Translations under genes and position numbers: made by a program
Notes under the pieces: model-generated
What the model was told of the DNA's origin: nothing
What the model saw: the letters and a program-made list of their open reading frames with translations, nothing else
Database searches by the model: none
Shown here: positions 40,293 to 50,055 of the stretch, piece by piece
Numbering within the stretch: the stretch's first letter is position 1
Layout: each line of letters opens with the position of its first letter
Source of the DNA: Diplonema papillatum
Taxonomy: Eukaryota > Euglenozoa > Diplonemea > Diplonemida > Diplonemidae
NCBI GenBank assembly: GCA_030068145.1
Contig: JAPJBO010000871.1
Span: 1 to 64,000, forward strand
DNA: 64,000 nucleotides
Direction: 5' to 3'

Positions 40293-40328
<36 letters not shown>

Positions 40329-43300
40329 CGCCCAACGCTGGCACTGCGACGACGGACTCGTGCTCCGCCACCGCCCCGCCGGCGATAGGGCTAGGGGCAC
40401 CCCCGGCCTGCTTCCCTGCCGGCAGCCGCTTGTTGCGGCGGCGTAGCGCAGCGACCGCTGCTGCGGCTGCGGCTAAGAAGCAGCACCCCGCCGCGGCCAA
40501 CCCGATGAGGGCCACCTGGGTCCAGCGGTCGTCGAACCAGGATGGGGCTGTGGGTGGCGCACCGCCGCCCGCGCCCGGTGCGACCGTGAGCGAGCGGACT
40601 TCCCAGGGAAACCACGCGCCGGCCGCTCCTGCTGCTGCTGCGAGGACAGACTCGGTGACGGTGTGTTCCGAGGACAGGCTGCACCGCACGCTGAACACGA
40701 CGGCCGCAACAGCAGACGGCTCTTCCCGCACACTCTCCACCCGCACGTCGTCTGGCAGCACCCGCGCGCCGCAGCCTACCGCGGCCCGCAGCGATTCCGG
40801 GGAGAAGACCGCCACGGCGACGCTGAACGCTGCCGCAAACCGCACCGACCCATCTTTTACACACTCCCCCGAGACATCGGCCTCGCCCCCGAGGGTGGTC
40901 TGCACGCAGGCTGGGTACCCAGCCGGCAGGGCCGGGGCGCGGGTACCACCGAACCCCGGAAAGCACGTGGAGCAGACGCGCAGCGCCGCCGCTGCGGCGC
41001 CGGCGCAGGGCGGCGGCGGGGGGGTCGCCTCGGGGACCGAGAACGCGGCAGCGGACACGAGGGTGCCGGCGAACGAGCCGCAAGCCACGCCGGTGAATCC
41101 TCCGGTGCCGGTGGCGTTGCCGGATGATGCAGCGGTCACGGTGACTTCCCAGGTAGGGGGTGCATCGCCAACCGGCGCGGCACCGAGAACGACTAGACGC
41201 TGCGGCGCGCCAGGACCCACACCTCCCGTGGACAGGGCGGTCGTGCACAGCTGCGCCGCCGGCAGCAGCCCGCTGGGCTGGTCGCTCAGCCAGAAGGATA
41301 CCCGCGGCGCCGGGGCCGCGGGAGGTGGTTTGTCGTCGCCGGTGAAGGTTTGCGCCTCGCGACTCCCGTCACCAGTCACGGCCAGCACGGGGTTGTTCGA
41401 GCCCCCCGCGGCTGCCACCCCCGCCAGCGCCGGCGCGTCGAACAACTCAACCTGCCACACCTCCGCGGGCACCGCCACCGGCGGGAACACCACCCGCCGA
41501 CCCGCGTCCACGACGCCCCAACACAGCCCGAACACAACAGACCCGCCCAACCCGTCTGCTCCTACCAGCGTTTCCCACGACAACTCAACCACAGGCGCGC
41601 CGCCAGGGGTATCCACCACCAGCGGCAGCTCCGCTGCCGTGCAGCCCCCTCCCCGCGATAGGTAAAAGGCGGCGAGCGCAGCGCCGCCGTCCCAGTTAAC
41701 CCCGTCGGCGGGGGAATTCTGCCCATCGGGCCCCTGGACGAGAGGCAGGGCGACGGCCACAGTCGAATCGCCGTGAAGTTCGGCCATGGGCAAGCGGGTC
41801 CTCGCGCCGGCGGGGAGGAACACCGGCCGGGTCGGAAGGTGCGCGCGCACGGTGGTTTCGAAGGAGCGGGGGCTGTCGGGGGAAGCCCGCCAGCAGAGCT
41901 TGAAGAGGGGCGGTGGGTCGGCCGCGAACAGCGCGGCGGACGGCAGCAGCACGAGCCCGGAATCGTTGTACTCGTAGACGCCGCCGGCGGCGGGGACCGC
42001 GCCGCAGGGCTCGGCCGCCGCGTGGAATGACAGCCATATCGGCGGCGACACCACCGCTCCGCCGCCCGCGAACACCGCGCCGGGCGGCACCGTGGCTCCG
42101 GCGAGCGCGCTGACCAGCGAGATTTCGACCGTTTTCGCTGCCGACACGTTTTCGAACACCGGCGGGCGCTGGAACTGCACGGACACCCCGGTTGCGACGC
42201 GCCAGCCGCCGACGCCGCCGTCTGCCTTCCAGCACAGCTGCAGGAGCTCCCCCGCTGGGTACCCGCTCCCGGCCACGTCGATCCCTTTGACCCAGAACCA
42301 CGCTTGCCCCGGGACTTCCCCTTCGCCCAGCCCCCCCGCCGCGGCCCCAACCACCGGCACCCCGCCGGCCCCGCAGAGCACCGCGGTGATCCCTGGCGTG
42401 AGGTTCACCCCGGAGAGTGCGACCCGCGCGCCGGTGCCCGCGGCCCGCCCGTTCTCGACGGCTCGCATCGTCACGTACACGTCGGCCGCCGCGAACGCCG
42501 GGGCACCGATCCACGAAAATTGGACGCCGGTGGCGACGACGGAGTCCAGCGGGGCCGACCCACCGGCGAAGACAAACACCGCACACCAGTAGAGCGCGGG
42601 GCCACCACCGCCGGGCGGCTCTACCCCGGATAGGTTCGGGGCGAAGGTGACGGCATTCGGCTCGGGCAGCGAAGCCTCGCCGCTGAGGGGCGTGGCGGCG
42701 GTTGGCACCGGGCAGGCTGCCGCGGCGCTGAGGAAGAAGCGCAGGCGGCGGTCCAGGCGCGCGCCGGTGAGGACGACGGTGGCCGTAGATCGCCCGAAGG
42801 ATCGGGTGGGGATGGAAAGGGGGTCGAACGACGGCGGGCGGGGTTGGACGACCGCAACCCCGGTCGGCTTCAAGTCATGCTCCGCCTCCGACGGCAGCTT
42901 GTAGCACAGGTTCGACGCCGCTGCACCCGGCAGAGCATCAGTCTCCGCCTTCCGCAGAGTGACACGGCCGCCTGTCAAGTCAAACACCCCCCCGCACGCC
43001 CCGCAGCCGTGTGCACACAGCCGGCCTTCCAGCGGCTGCCACAAGTGCATACCCGCCGCGGCCACCTCGAGGCTCCGGTTGCCCGGGGGGGCCTCGGCCG
43101 CGAAAAAGTCGGCGAACGCCGGCGCCAGCCGCGCGGGGCTGAACACCGGCAGTGGGACTTGCACCATCACCCCGGGAACGGGTTCCGACGGCGCGCCGGG
43201 GGCGGCGGCCCAGCACAGGAAGAACCTGCGCTCCTCGACGCCTTGCGACAGACGGGGGTCGCGCGCGGAGAAGGTCAGGGTGTGGGGGGCGGCGTCTGCG

Positions 43301-46300
43301 CCTCCCAGGCGCGAGGCGGCGGCTGCGGGCGCCGCGGCGCAACTGGTGGGTGTGTCGGGTGCGACGAAGACGAGGGTCCCCGCGAGGTTTCTCCCGGAGA
43401 GGGGCAGGGAGAAGCCGCCGACGTACATCGGCCGTGATATGACGACGGTCCCGATCGGATCGAACACCGGCTTCGCGAGGACCCGCACCGAGAACAGCGC
43501 ATGCACGTCGCAGGTCCAATCGCAGCCGGCGCCCGCCCACACGGCGAAGTGCGGAAACTGGAAGCTCGCTTCGCCGCACGAGTACGCAGACAGCCGCGTG
43601 GCACACGCCAGTCGGACTTCGAACGGGCCAACGCTCTCCGGGCACCCAGCGGGATCCGACGCGGAGCACTCCACCGCCAGCGGGGTGTCCTCGCGGATGT
43701 ACGATCCGGACACCGCGACGGCGGCGTCGGGCCCTCCGGCGGTCAGCTGGTGATACGTCAGCGTCCGGTAGAACGGCTGCGTCACGTTCACCGGCGGTAT
43801 GCTGAACGTGGACGGTGGAAGCACGCGGAAAACGACGCCCGTGGCGGAGTACCCGGGGGGCGACGGGCCGCCGGGTTCGTCGGCGGACGAGTGCCAGCAC
43901 AGCGAGAGCCGCAGCGGTTGTTGTTGTTGGTGGCTGTCGCTGTCTTCGCTGGTTTCGCGGTGGAGCGAGGCGGCGCGGCGGAGGACGGACGCGTCGAGCA
44001 GCACCGCGGTGCGCGGGTCCGGCCCGCCGGGCGGCGCCCCCGCCGTCACCAGGCTGCCCGACACCTTCATGAAAGTAACCCCGGCAGCTCCCCCCGAGCA
44101 GGCGCTGCTGCTGCTGCTGCTGCTGGTAATGCTGGTGCTGCCGATGTTGCTGGTACTGCTGGTGCTGCCGATGTTGCTAGTACTGCTGGTGCTGCCGATG
44201 TTGCTGGTACTGCTGCTGCTTCCGCTGTTGCTGGGGCTGATGCTGCTGCCGCCGTTGCTGGTAATGCTGCCGCCGTTGCTGGTAATGCTGCTGCTGCCGC
44301 TGCTGCCGGTACTGCCGCCGCTGTTGCTGGTGCTGCTGCTGCTGCCGCTGGTGCCGGCACCGCTGCCGCCATCGCCCGCCTCCTCCGCCGCGACGGCGAA
44401 CCAAACGTCCTTCCCCGGGGCGAGCTGCCCTCCGGTGACCGCGAACCACTTCGCCCCCGCCGCCGCCGGCAGGTCCTCCCAGTACACGACACGCTCCCCA
44501 CTCGCTTCGTCGTCTATCTCCCCCAGCAGCACGAACCCCGCGGGAGGGAAGGACTGCACGGGCAAAGCCGGAAACGCGTCGAACACAGGCGCCCCCATGA
44601 ACACCACGGACACCCGGGTATCGACGATGTCCAGCCAGTCACCGGGACCCTCCGGCCTGGTTAGGCTTGCGGCGAGGCACAACGTGTACGTAGCGGGGAG
44701 CGAGGAAGAGTTTGCCGCCGGTGCGATGGCGCGGATGCTTGCGGAGAGCGGGGAGCTGGAGACGATCTCGGCCGTGGTATCTACCAAGGCATCGTCCGAG
44801 CACCCGGAAGCGCCGAACGCCGTCCAAAGCATGGTTGCGGCTCTCGACGCTGTGTACAAGTACCGCCCGGTGATCAGCAAGTCGCTGGCCGCCGCCGCCC
44901 GCGCATGCGACACGACGAACTCCCGCGGGGTGGCTCCCTCCTCGCTGTCGAAGACCGGCCTTGGGTTCGCCGTCCATGTCGCACCCGTCGTCGCCCATGG
45001 GCCGCTCTCACGCCACCCCCAGCACGCTGCCACCGGCACGCCGCGCGGGAGGTTTTCGGGCAGAAAAACGACCGCCGCGCCGCCGGACGTGTCGTCCCCC
45101 TCTTCCACTCCGGCGGGGGGTGTGCTGCCAAGGGGCAGCAGGCGGGCCGCCGGCGCGAGAGCCCCGGCGCCGCGGCCGCACACGCCGGAGGCGAAGAACG
45201 CAACATACACGGCTTGCGAGAGGAGATGCCGCCCGGAGAACACCGCGGGAGGCCCGCCGGGCGCGAGCGATTGAGCGTAGGTGAGGGTCTCTTCCCTCGC
45301 GACGAACGACGGGGGCGGCAGCAGGGTGGCGGTGGCGGGGGTCAACGCCGGGGTGCCGGGAGCCCCGGCGGAGAGGCACAGCGGGAGAGGCAAGCTCAAA
45401 GGGAGCGCGGAGAAGGCCGCGGTGAAGTTGACGGCCGCTGATGCGTGCCACTCGGTGGCATTCGGCCCGGAGTGCACGGCGTCGAAGGCCGGTGCCGGGC
45501 GCACCTCGATGAAAGGAGCCTCGCAATTTACACTCACGTAAACCGCGCCCGTCAACCCAGAGCCGTGCAGCACGACAATCGGCTCCCCCATCGACACGAC
45601 GAGCGCCGCCTCCCGCAGCACCGGCAGCGGAGGAGCATACACCACGACGTTCGTCGGCGCCGCCCGCACCGCGCCCGCAACGTCGGCCGCCCTCATGTGG
45701 GGACCCGTCCAGCAAAATGTGTACAGCACCCCCGGTAGCAACCGGAATTCGCCGTCACCAGCGACAATCGAGAACCCGCTGCCGCCAGACTCCTCCAGGA
45801 GGGGTTGGAATGCGGCCAGCGGCTGGGACACCGTTTCGCACGCGATTCCCGCGTTTTCGACGGAATTCGACGGCACCGGCACCGGGTAGGTGTAGATGTC
45901 GGAGCCCAGCCCGGCGCCGCTGACGGGGAATGCGGGCGGGTCTGCCGTCGCGAGGGAGTGGTGGGAGGGTGCGAAGGTGGCGGGGGCCACGGCCACGACA
46001 CGCTTCGCGCAGAGGAACACCATGGCGCCGTCGCAGCTCCAAGGGTACACGAGCCCGTCGTGCGACAGAAACGCGCAGAGTCTGTCGGGTCTGCTCGCGG
46101 CTTCCGGCTGCCCAGGTGCCCAGATGCTCTGGGCCACGGGGGCGCCGCTGGCGGTCCAGCGCCAGGCTGTGCCGTTCGGGTCACGGCGGGCGCCGATCCA
46201 CACGTACTGCTGCTGGAAGGCGACGGTTGCGGCCAGCTCCTTCGCGTCCGCCGGAGCGTGCGCCTCGGCCAGCGCGCCGCCGTCCAGCCGGCAGGTCGAC

Positions 46301-46524
46301 GACGCGGACGCGAACGCCGCCGCCGCCCAGAACAACCGGTGGCACCGCTGAACCACCGCCCCGTCCTCCCCAGCCACAGGCCGCTCTACATACGACGCGA
46401 GGTCTGCCTCCCCGCACCGGTGCATGCACGGGCACCGCGAAGCTACAGCCGCAGCCGCCGCCCCGCAGCGGCAGCAGCACCACAGGAGCAGGAACGAGAG
46501 GAGACCGGCCCTCCCTGAACCCAT
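39349..46524 (-). CDS. Giant C-type-lectin receptor-like membrane protein
   Basis: 2,391 residues, intronless, ATG at 46524. Residues 1 to about 28 are a signal peptide. About 30-175 form a C-type lectin domain (YVWIGARRDPNGTAWRW, then WAPGQPEA, CAFLSHDG, and WSCDGAMVFLCAKR). Next come around eleven diverged 100-170-residue repeats: each starts P-x-F, has an L/V-x-L-x-G-x-x-L strand, a Cys, and F/L-x-L-C-W near its end; an IPT/TIG-like or similar beta-sandwich is my guess. A Ser/Gly/Thr/Asn-rich linker occupies about 718-811. After a Cys-containing juxtamembrane part, one transmembrane helix is at about 2003-2025 (VALIGLAAAGCCFLAAAAAA). The cytoplasmic tail has a Ser run, a Gln/Tyr/His-rich stretch (about 2278-2308) and a C-terminal zinc ribbon (CSHC ... 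CAFC). Likely a cell-surface adhesin or receptor. Ligand unknown. Confidence 0.8.
39598..39692. repeat. CAG/CTG-rich coding tract in the lectin gene
   Basis: Encodes the Gln-rich part of the cytoplasmic tail (QQQHQQQQYQQQYQQQ). A second trinucleotide-like coding repeat at 44097-44370 encodes the GSTSSTSNI repeats. Confidence 0.85.
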
Positions 46525-46685
46525 CCTGCAAAATCCTCCGCCACCCCGCGTTCTACGCGCTCCCTCCCTCCAGCGGCCACTTTTTTTCCTTTCAGTCTGT
46601 TTATTTTTATTTTTTATTGTGTTCGTTCAGGACCTTATGCAGCCCATTGTCTCCTTCCGCCTAGACACCAAGCCCATTTTCTCTG

Positions 46686-46790
46686 GTGAGTCTTACTGCA
46701 GGGGGGTCCGGGGGCACCGCCCTGCACCCCCGGGAGACGGTACGGTACATGAACTTCAGATTCTGTCTTGTTCGGACCCTCTAACAGGAA
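46686..46790 (+). repeat. Intron-like hairpin repeat, copy 3
   Basis: Begins GTGAGTCTTACTGCAG and ends CCCTCTAACAG, resembling a 5' splice site, branch-point-like CTAAC and 3' AG. The hairpin (GGGGGGTCCGGGGGCACCGC onward) at 46701-46734 and ACGGTACGGTACA at 46737-46749 lie inside. No exons are recognised on either side, so the intron reading is tentative. Confidence 0.45.
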
Positions 46791-46847
46791 ACTGATGCCT
46801 GGTTACAGGCCTCTGGCGAAAATTCGAAATCTTGTAGATAGTTTATG

Positions 46848-46905
46848 GGGGGTCCAGGGGGCACCGCCCCCTGGGAGACGGTATGGTACATGGTGCCTCA
46901 GAATC
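46848..46905 (+). repeat. G/C hairpin repeat, copy 4
   Basis: Hairpin CCAGGGGGC, ACC, GCCCCCTGG at 46854-46874 and ACGGTATGGTACA at 46878-46890. GCCTCAGAATCTGATG follows, as ACTTCAGATTCTGTC follows copy 3. Confidence 0.8.
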
Positions 46906-48548
46906 TGATGTCCTGCCTCGGGGGGGGCAGGGCCTTCTGCAGCCAGTGTTCTCCTCTGAAAGGTCTCACCCTTCTTCTGGAGCACAGCCAGAATAGGAGA
47001 AATAATTCCCACTACAGGCACCCAAAACCTCTGCCCAACCCAAGATTACAGACACCAAACTCCTGTCCAACCCAATCCGAGGTAGTGTAAATCAACCCAA
47101 CCTCCCACCCGATTTTCGATTTTTTTTTTTTTGGGTGAGTTACCTCACCCAACCGCTGCAGTGCATAACCCCCTGTGTTCGTTACGAAAAAGTCGGTGCT
47201 ATAATTTAATGTGAGTTGAAGCACGTGTAAACACCTGTCGTTTCGCCTGAGCTTGTTGTGACAACGTTGTTTCCACATGGTTGGCGTAGGCCAGCTGCCA
47301 TGCGTTACTTGCAAAGACTGCCATTCCGCTAAGCTTGTTGCAGCAACGTAGGTTCCACATGGTCCATGTAGCCAGCCCACCGTGCAATACTTGCCAGGAG
47401 TTGCATTTCGACTGAGCTTACTGCAAAGTAAAGGTTCTCAAGGGCAAAAAGAACATCGGGTGCTGAGAGTCTACGATCTATAGTTAGGAAGGCGGGGGTG
47501 TGCTTATCATCGAAGGGGAACATTTCTGTTGATCGTTTTCCCACTTGTATTTACCCTGTGTCATTTTCAGGTAAGGAATTCTGATCAACCACCAAAACAC
47601 GCTGTTTACGTATTTTTAGCCTGCACAATGCATTGAAGGGCAACCCGCAAGATTGTTAGTACTAAAAACGAAACAATAGACGGTCGGCTCGATGGATCAA
47701 TGCTTGTGGGGATGATAAGGTAAAATAATCTTGTTCCTCGCGCGTACAAGAATGTTTCGGCAGAACGCTGCCTTTCATGCTGTTTGATGCTTAGCATCAA
47801 GTCTTCTTCGAAGACGATGTTACATCGAAAGAAATGAAAATACGATAAGGGTGTAAGACTCCGCAAGGGGGGTCGTGTATTAGCATTTTTGGTTGGTTTC
47901 GCTCAACTTCTTCACGTGTGCGATGCCCCTCTAGTCTACAGTACTACTACGAGAGTAGACATGGCGGGGACAGGACGCCTGCTGGTACAAGTGCAGGGCA
48001 AACTCTCTCCCAGCTAAGCTAGATTGAGCCAGCAAGATGCGCGGCAGAGACTAGGACGTGTTGGACTACGACGGTGCCTGATTTGGATCCCGGCGAGGCC
48101 GTCAGACGGAAAAGGGCGGAAGACTCAAAGGCAGAAGACTCAAAGGCGGCCGAGACGGCACCACAGAGATGCCTTCCCCCCATCTTCTACCCAGAGGGGG
48201 ATTCCACGGGAGTCACAGACCCCGCCCCGGCGTCCCCCCCCTCCTCGCACATGGCTGTTGACGAAGAGGGGACACCGAGGAACCCGTGCTCGCACGCTCT
48301 CGCTTGAGAGCTTGATTAATGAAGACATTCTTGTCGAATGCTTTCGCAAAAGTGCTGCTTCAGCACACTTTTTTACCCGGCATCTTGGAACTCTGGTGGC
48401 TATTGTATCGAGTGCTGGGTTCCTTTGCACGGATTTCATGAACAACTCATAAAAGTTCGCTGGCAAAAAAAAAAAAAAAAAACCCCACAAGATCCAATAC
48501 AAAAATCCCGGCCTTTCATCCTTGGGGGCACCGCCATTGGCTGGCTCC
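46906..48548. other. No gene recognised; duplicated block at 47558-47660
   Basis: GTGTCATTTTCAGGTA, CTGATCAACCACCAAAACAC, GCCTGCACAAT and TTGAAGGGC at 47558-47640 recur at 48872-48940, just upstream of the ubiquitin-like gene. An A run is at 48465-48482. Otherwise unremarkable. Confidence 0.5.
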
Positions 48549-48908
48549 TCACGCGGAAGGGAACACAACGTGGACAATGCCGTGGGATCGGAGCCCCACC
48601 TTTTCGAGGGTGACGCTGTCTTCCCAAGACTGGCCACCGTGCACCACGCGCACGCTGTCCGCCGCGCAGCCCCACTCAGCCGAGACGCGTTGCTTCAGCA
48701 CGGCGACCGTATCGGAGCCGACGACATTGCGGATTGTCATCGACTTCCCGTCGAGTGAGCGGATCTCCAACGTCCACCAAGGCTGGCCGAAGGCCGGCTC
48801 GTCGTCGCTGTCGACACCTGTGCAGGGGGTTGTTGGTTCGTAATTATCGAAGTCCAAAAACGAGGTCGTCGTGTCATTTTCAGGTACTCTGATCAACCAC
48901 CAAAACAC
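48549..48908 (-). CDS. Ubiquitin-like domain protein, start unresolved
   Basis: The open frame of 119 codons has no ATG; upstream it meets a stop near 48926. The last 75 residues form a ubiquitin-like fold: WTLEIRSLDGKSMTIRNVVG, then SDTVAVLKQRVSAEWG, SVRVVHGGQSWED, VTLEKVGLRSHGIVHVVF. These align with ubiquitin's TLTGKTI, TIENVKAKI, QQRLIFAGKQLED and LHLVL segments. It ends FPSA, so it lacks the Gly-Gly needed for conjugation and would act as a non-conjugated ubiquitin-like protein. The first 44 residues are acidic. A missing 5' exon or a start within the duplicated block at 48872-48940 may explain the missing ATG. Confidence 0.6.
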   Translation of the reverse strand: MFWWLIRVPENDTTTSFLDFDNYEPTTPCTGVDSDDEPAFGQPWWTLEIRSLDGKSMTIRNVVGSDTVAVLKQRVSAEWGCAADSVRVVHGGQSWEDSVTLEKVGLRSHGIVHVVFPSA

Positions 48909-49214
48909 GCTGTCTGGGTCTTCTCAGCCTGCACAATCATTGAAGGGCTCCCCGTAGGATTGTTAGTGCTAGAAATGTTCGAGGGACTGCCTCGTGCTCA
49001 TTTCGACGGAGACACAAAGAAGAAGAAATGCGTAGTTTTGTTTTATTCTTTTACTTGCTTGTTGTCGACAAAATATTGTGGTTGAGGTGTCATTCAGATG
49101 TAGATCTAAAGCCGCCCACGTCAAATTTTGTTAAGCATTGAGTTCTTTTAAGTACATGAACCACGTGGATTAGCATGCACGTTGTTAAGCAGCGGCTGCC
49201 AAAACTTGCCGGAA

Positions 49215-49490
49215 AAGAAAAGAAACAGAAAAGGGCTGCTTCTGGTCCAGGAACGTGACGGTCAACCACAGCTTGCAAGGCTTGAGTCGGAGGCAGCACA
49301 GTGCTACAACCCCGTCCGCTCTGCCCGTGTGGCTGACCGTCTCGACGCAAGCGCCAAGCCCCAAGGTGCGCCACGCCTTGATGCTTTAGTTTGGGAAATC
49401 GGTAGCCACTTGACCCGTAGGCCCGTATCTCTGCAGTACCGCCGAACGACACGTGAAGCTTGGCTCCCGTGTAGCAGGCTTTCCCTGGTA
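49215..49490 (-). repeat. Inverted copy of 29995-30290
   Basis: Contiguous on the right with the inverted copy of 10448-10682, so two dispersed blocks that are separate elsewhere are joined here. Confidence 0.8.
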
Positions 49491-49502
49491 CCTGGTTGGT
49501 GC

Positions 49503-49708
49503 TTGTACAAAAATACTCGACGTAGCTGCTTCGACTCCGAATGGAAGGGAGGATATAGAGGTAGAGGGGCAAAGTACAATATAAACGTGTGTTGCTTTCT
49601 CACTCAGGACTTTGACCTGTTGTGTTTGTGTGATTTGTCGTTGAGGGGTAGACCCTCACGTCCGTTCAACACGTGGTTCGGTAGTTACAGCACTTGGGAT
49701 CCCTTCTG
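49503..49708 (-). repeat. Inverted copy of 10448-10682
   Basis: TACTCGACGTAGCTGCTTCG, GACTTTGACCTGTTGTGTTT and CACGTGGTTCGGTAGTTACA are reverse complements of the 10.5-kb block. Confidence 0.8.
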
Positions 49709-49839
49709 TTCTTTGTCAGGCAGCATCGTCGAGCATTGCCTTTCAAGCTGGCACTTATGTAAAAGAAAAGAGAAAGAGAGACGAGTTAGAGAGCAGGGAC
49801 CATCTCTCCGGGGGGTATCCGGTCGCCGCTACTGAAGTG

Positions 49840-50055
49840 AAGAAATGCTCGAGGGGCTGCCTTGTGCTTACTTCGAAGGAGGGAGAAAACAATACAACTA
49901 CCAAGTGGGTCCTTTTTTGTTGAGCGCTTACGCCCGCCACGGAACCCAGATTCACCTGTGTTTCGCGTGGGCTACAGCACATTTACCTCCTTTGTTCTTC
50001 TGCAGCTGGCAGCCTCCTCAAGCATTTCCTACAAAGCAGGTGCTTATACAAAAAA
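49840..50055 (+). repeat. Dispersed 5'-flank element, plus copy
   Basis: TGCTCGAGGGGCTGCCTTGT, GTGGGTCCTTTTTTGTTGAG, CGCTTACGCCCGCCACGG and TTCACCTGTGTTTCG occur here. Minus-strand relatives lie at 53690-53850, 54295-54480 and 61078-61290, and a short plus copy at 58018-58130. It faces the repeat-protein gene from its 3' side. Confidence 0.75.

Noticed and set aside
39788-41665. 625-codon plus-strand Ala/Thr/Pro-rich frame and others at 42-46 kb
   Set aside because: Antisense shadows of the GC-rich lectin gene, with no domain. The minus frame has signal peptide, lectin domain and membrane helix in logical order.
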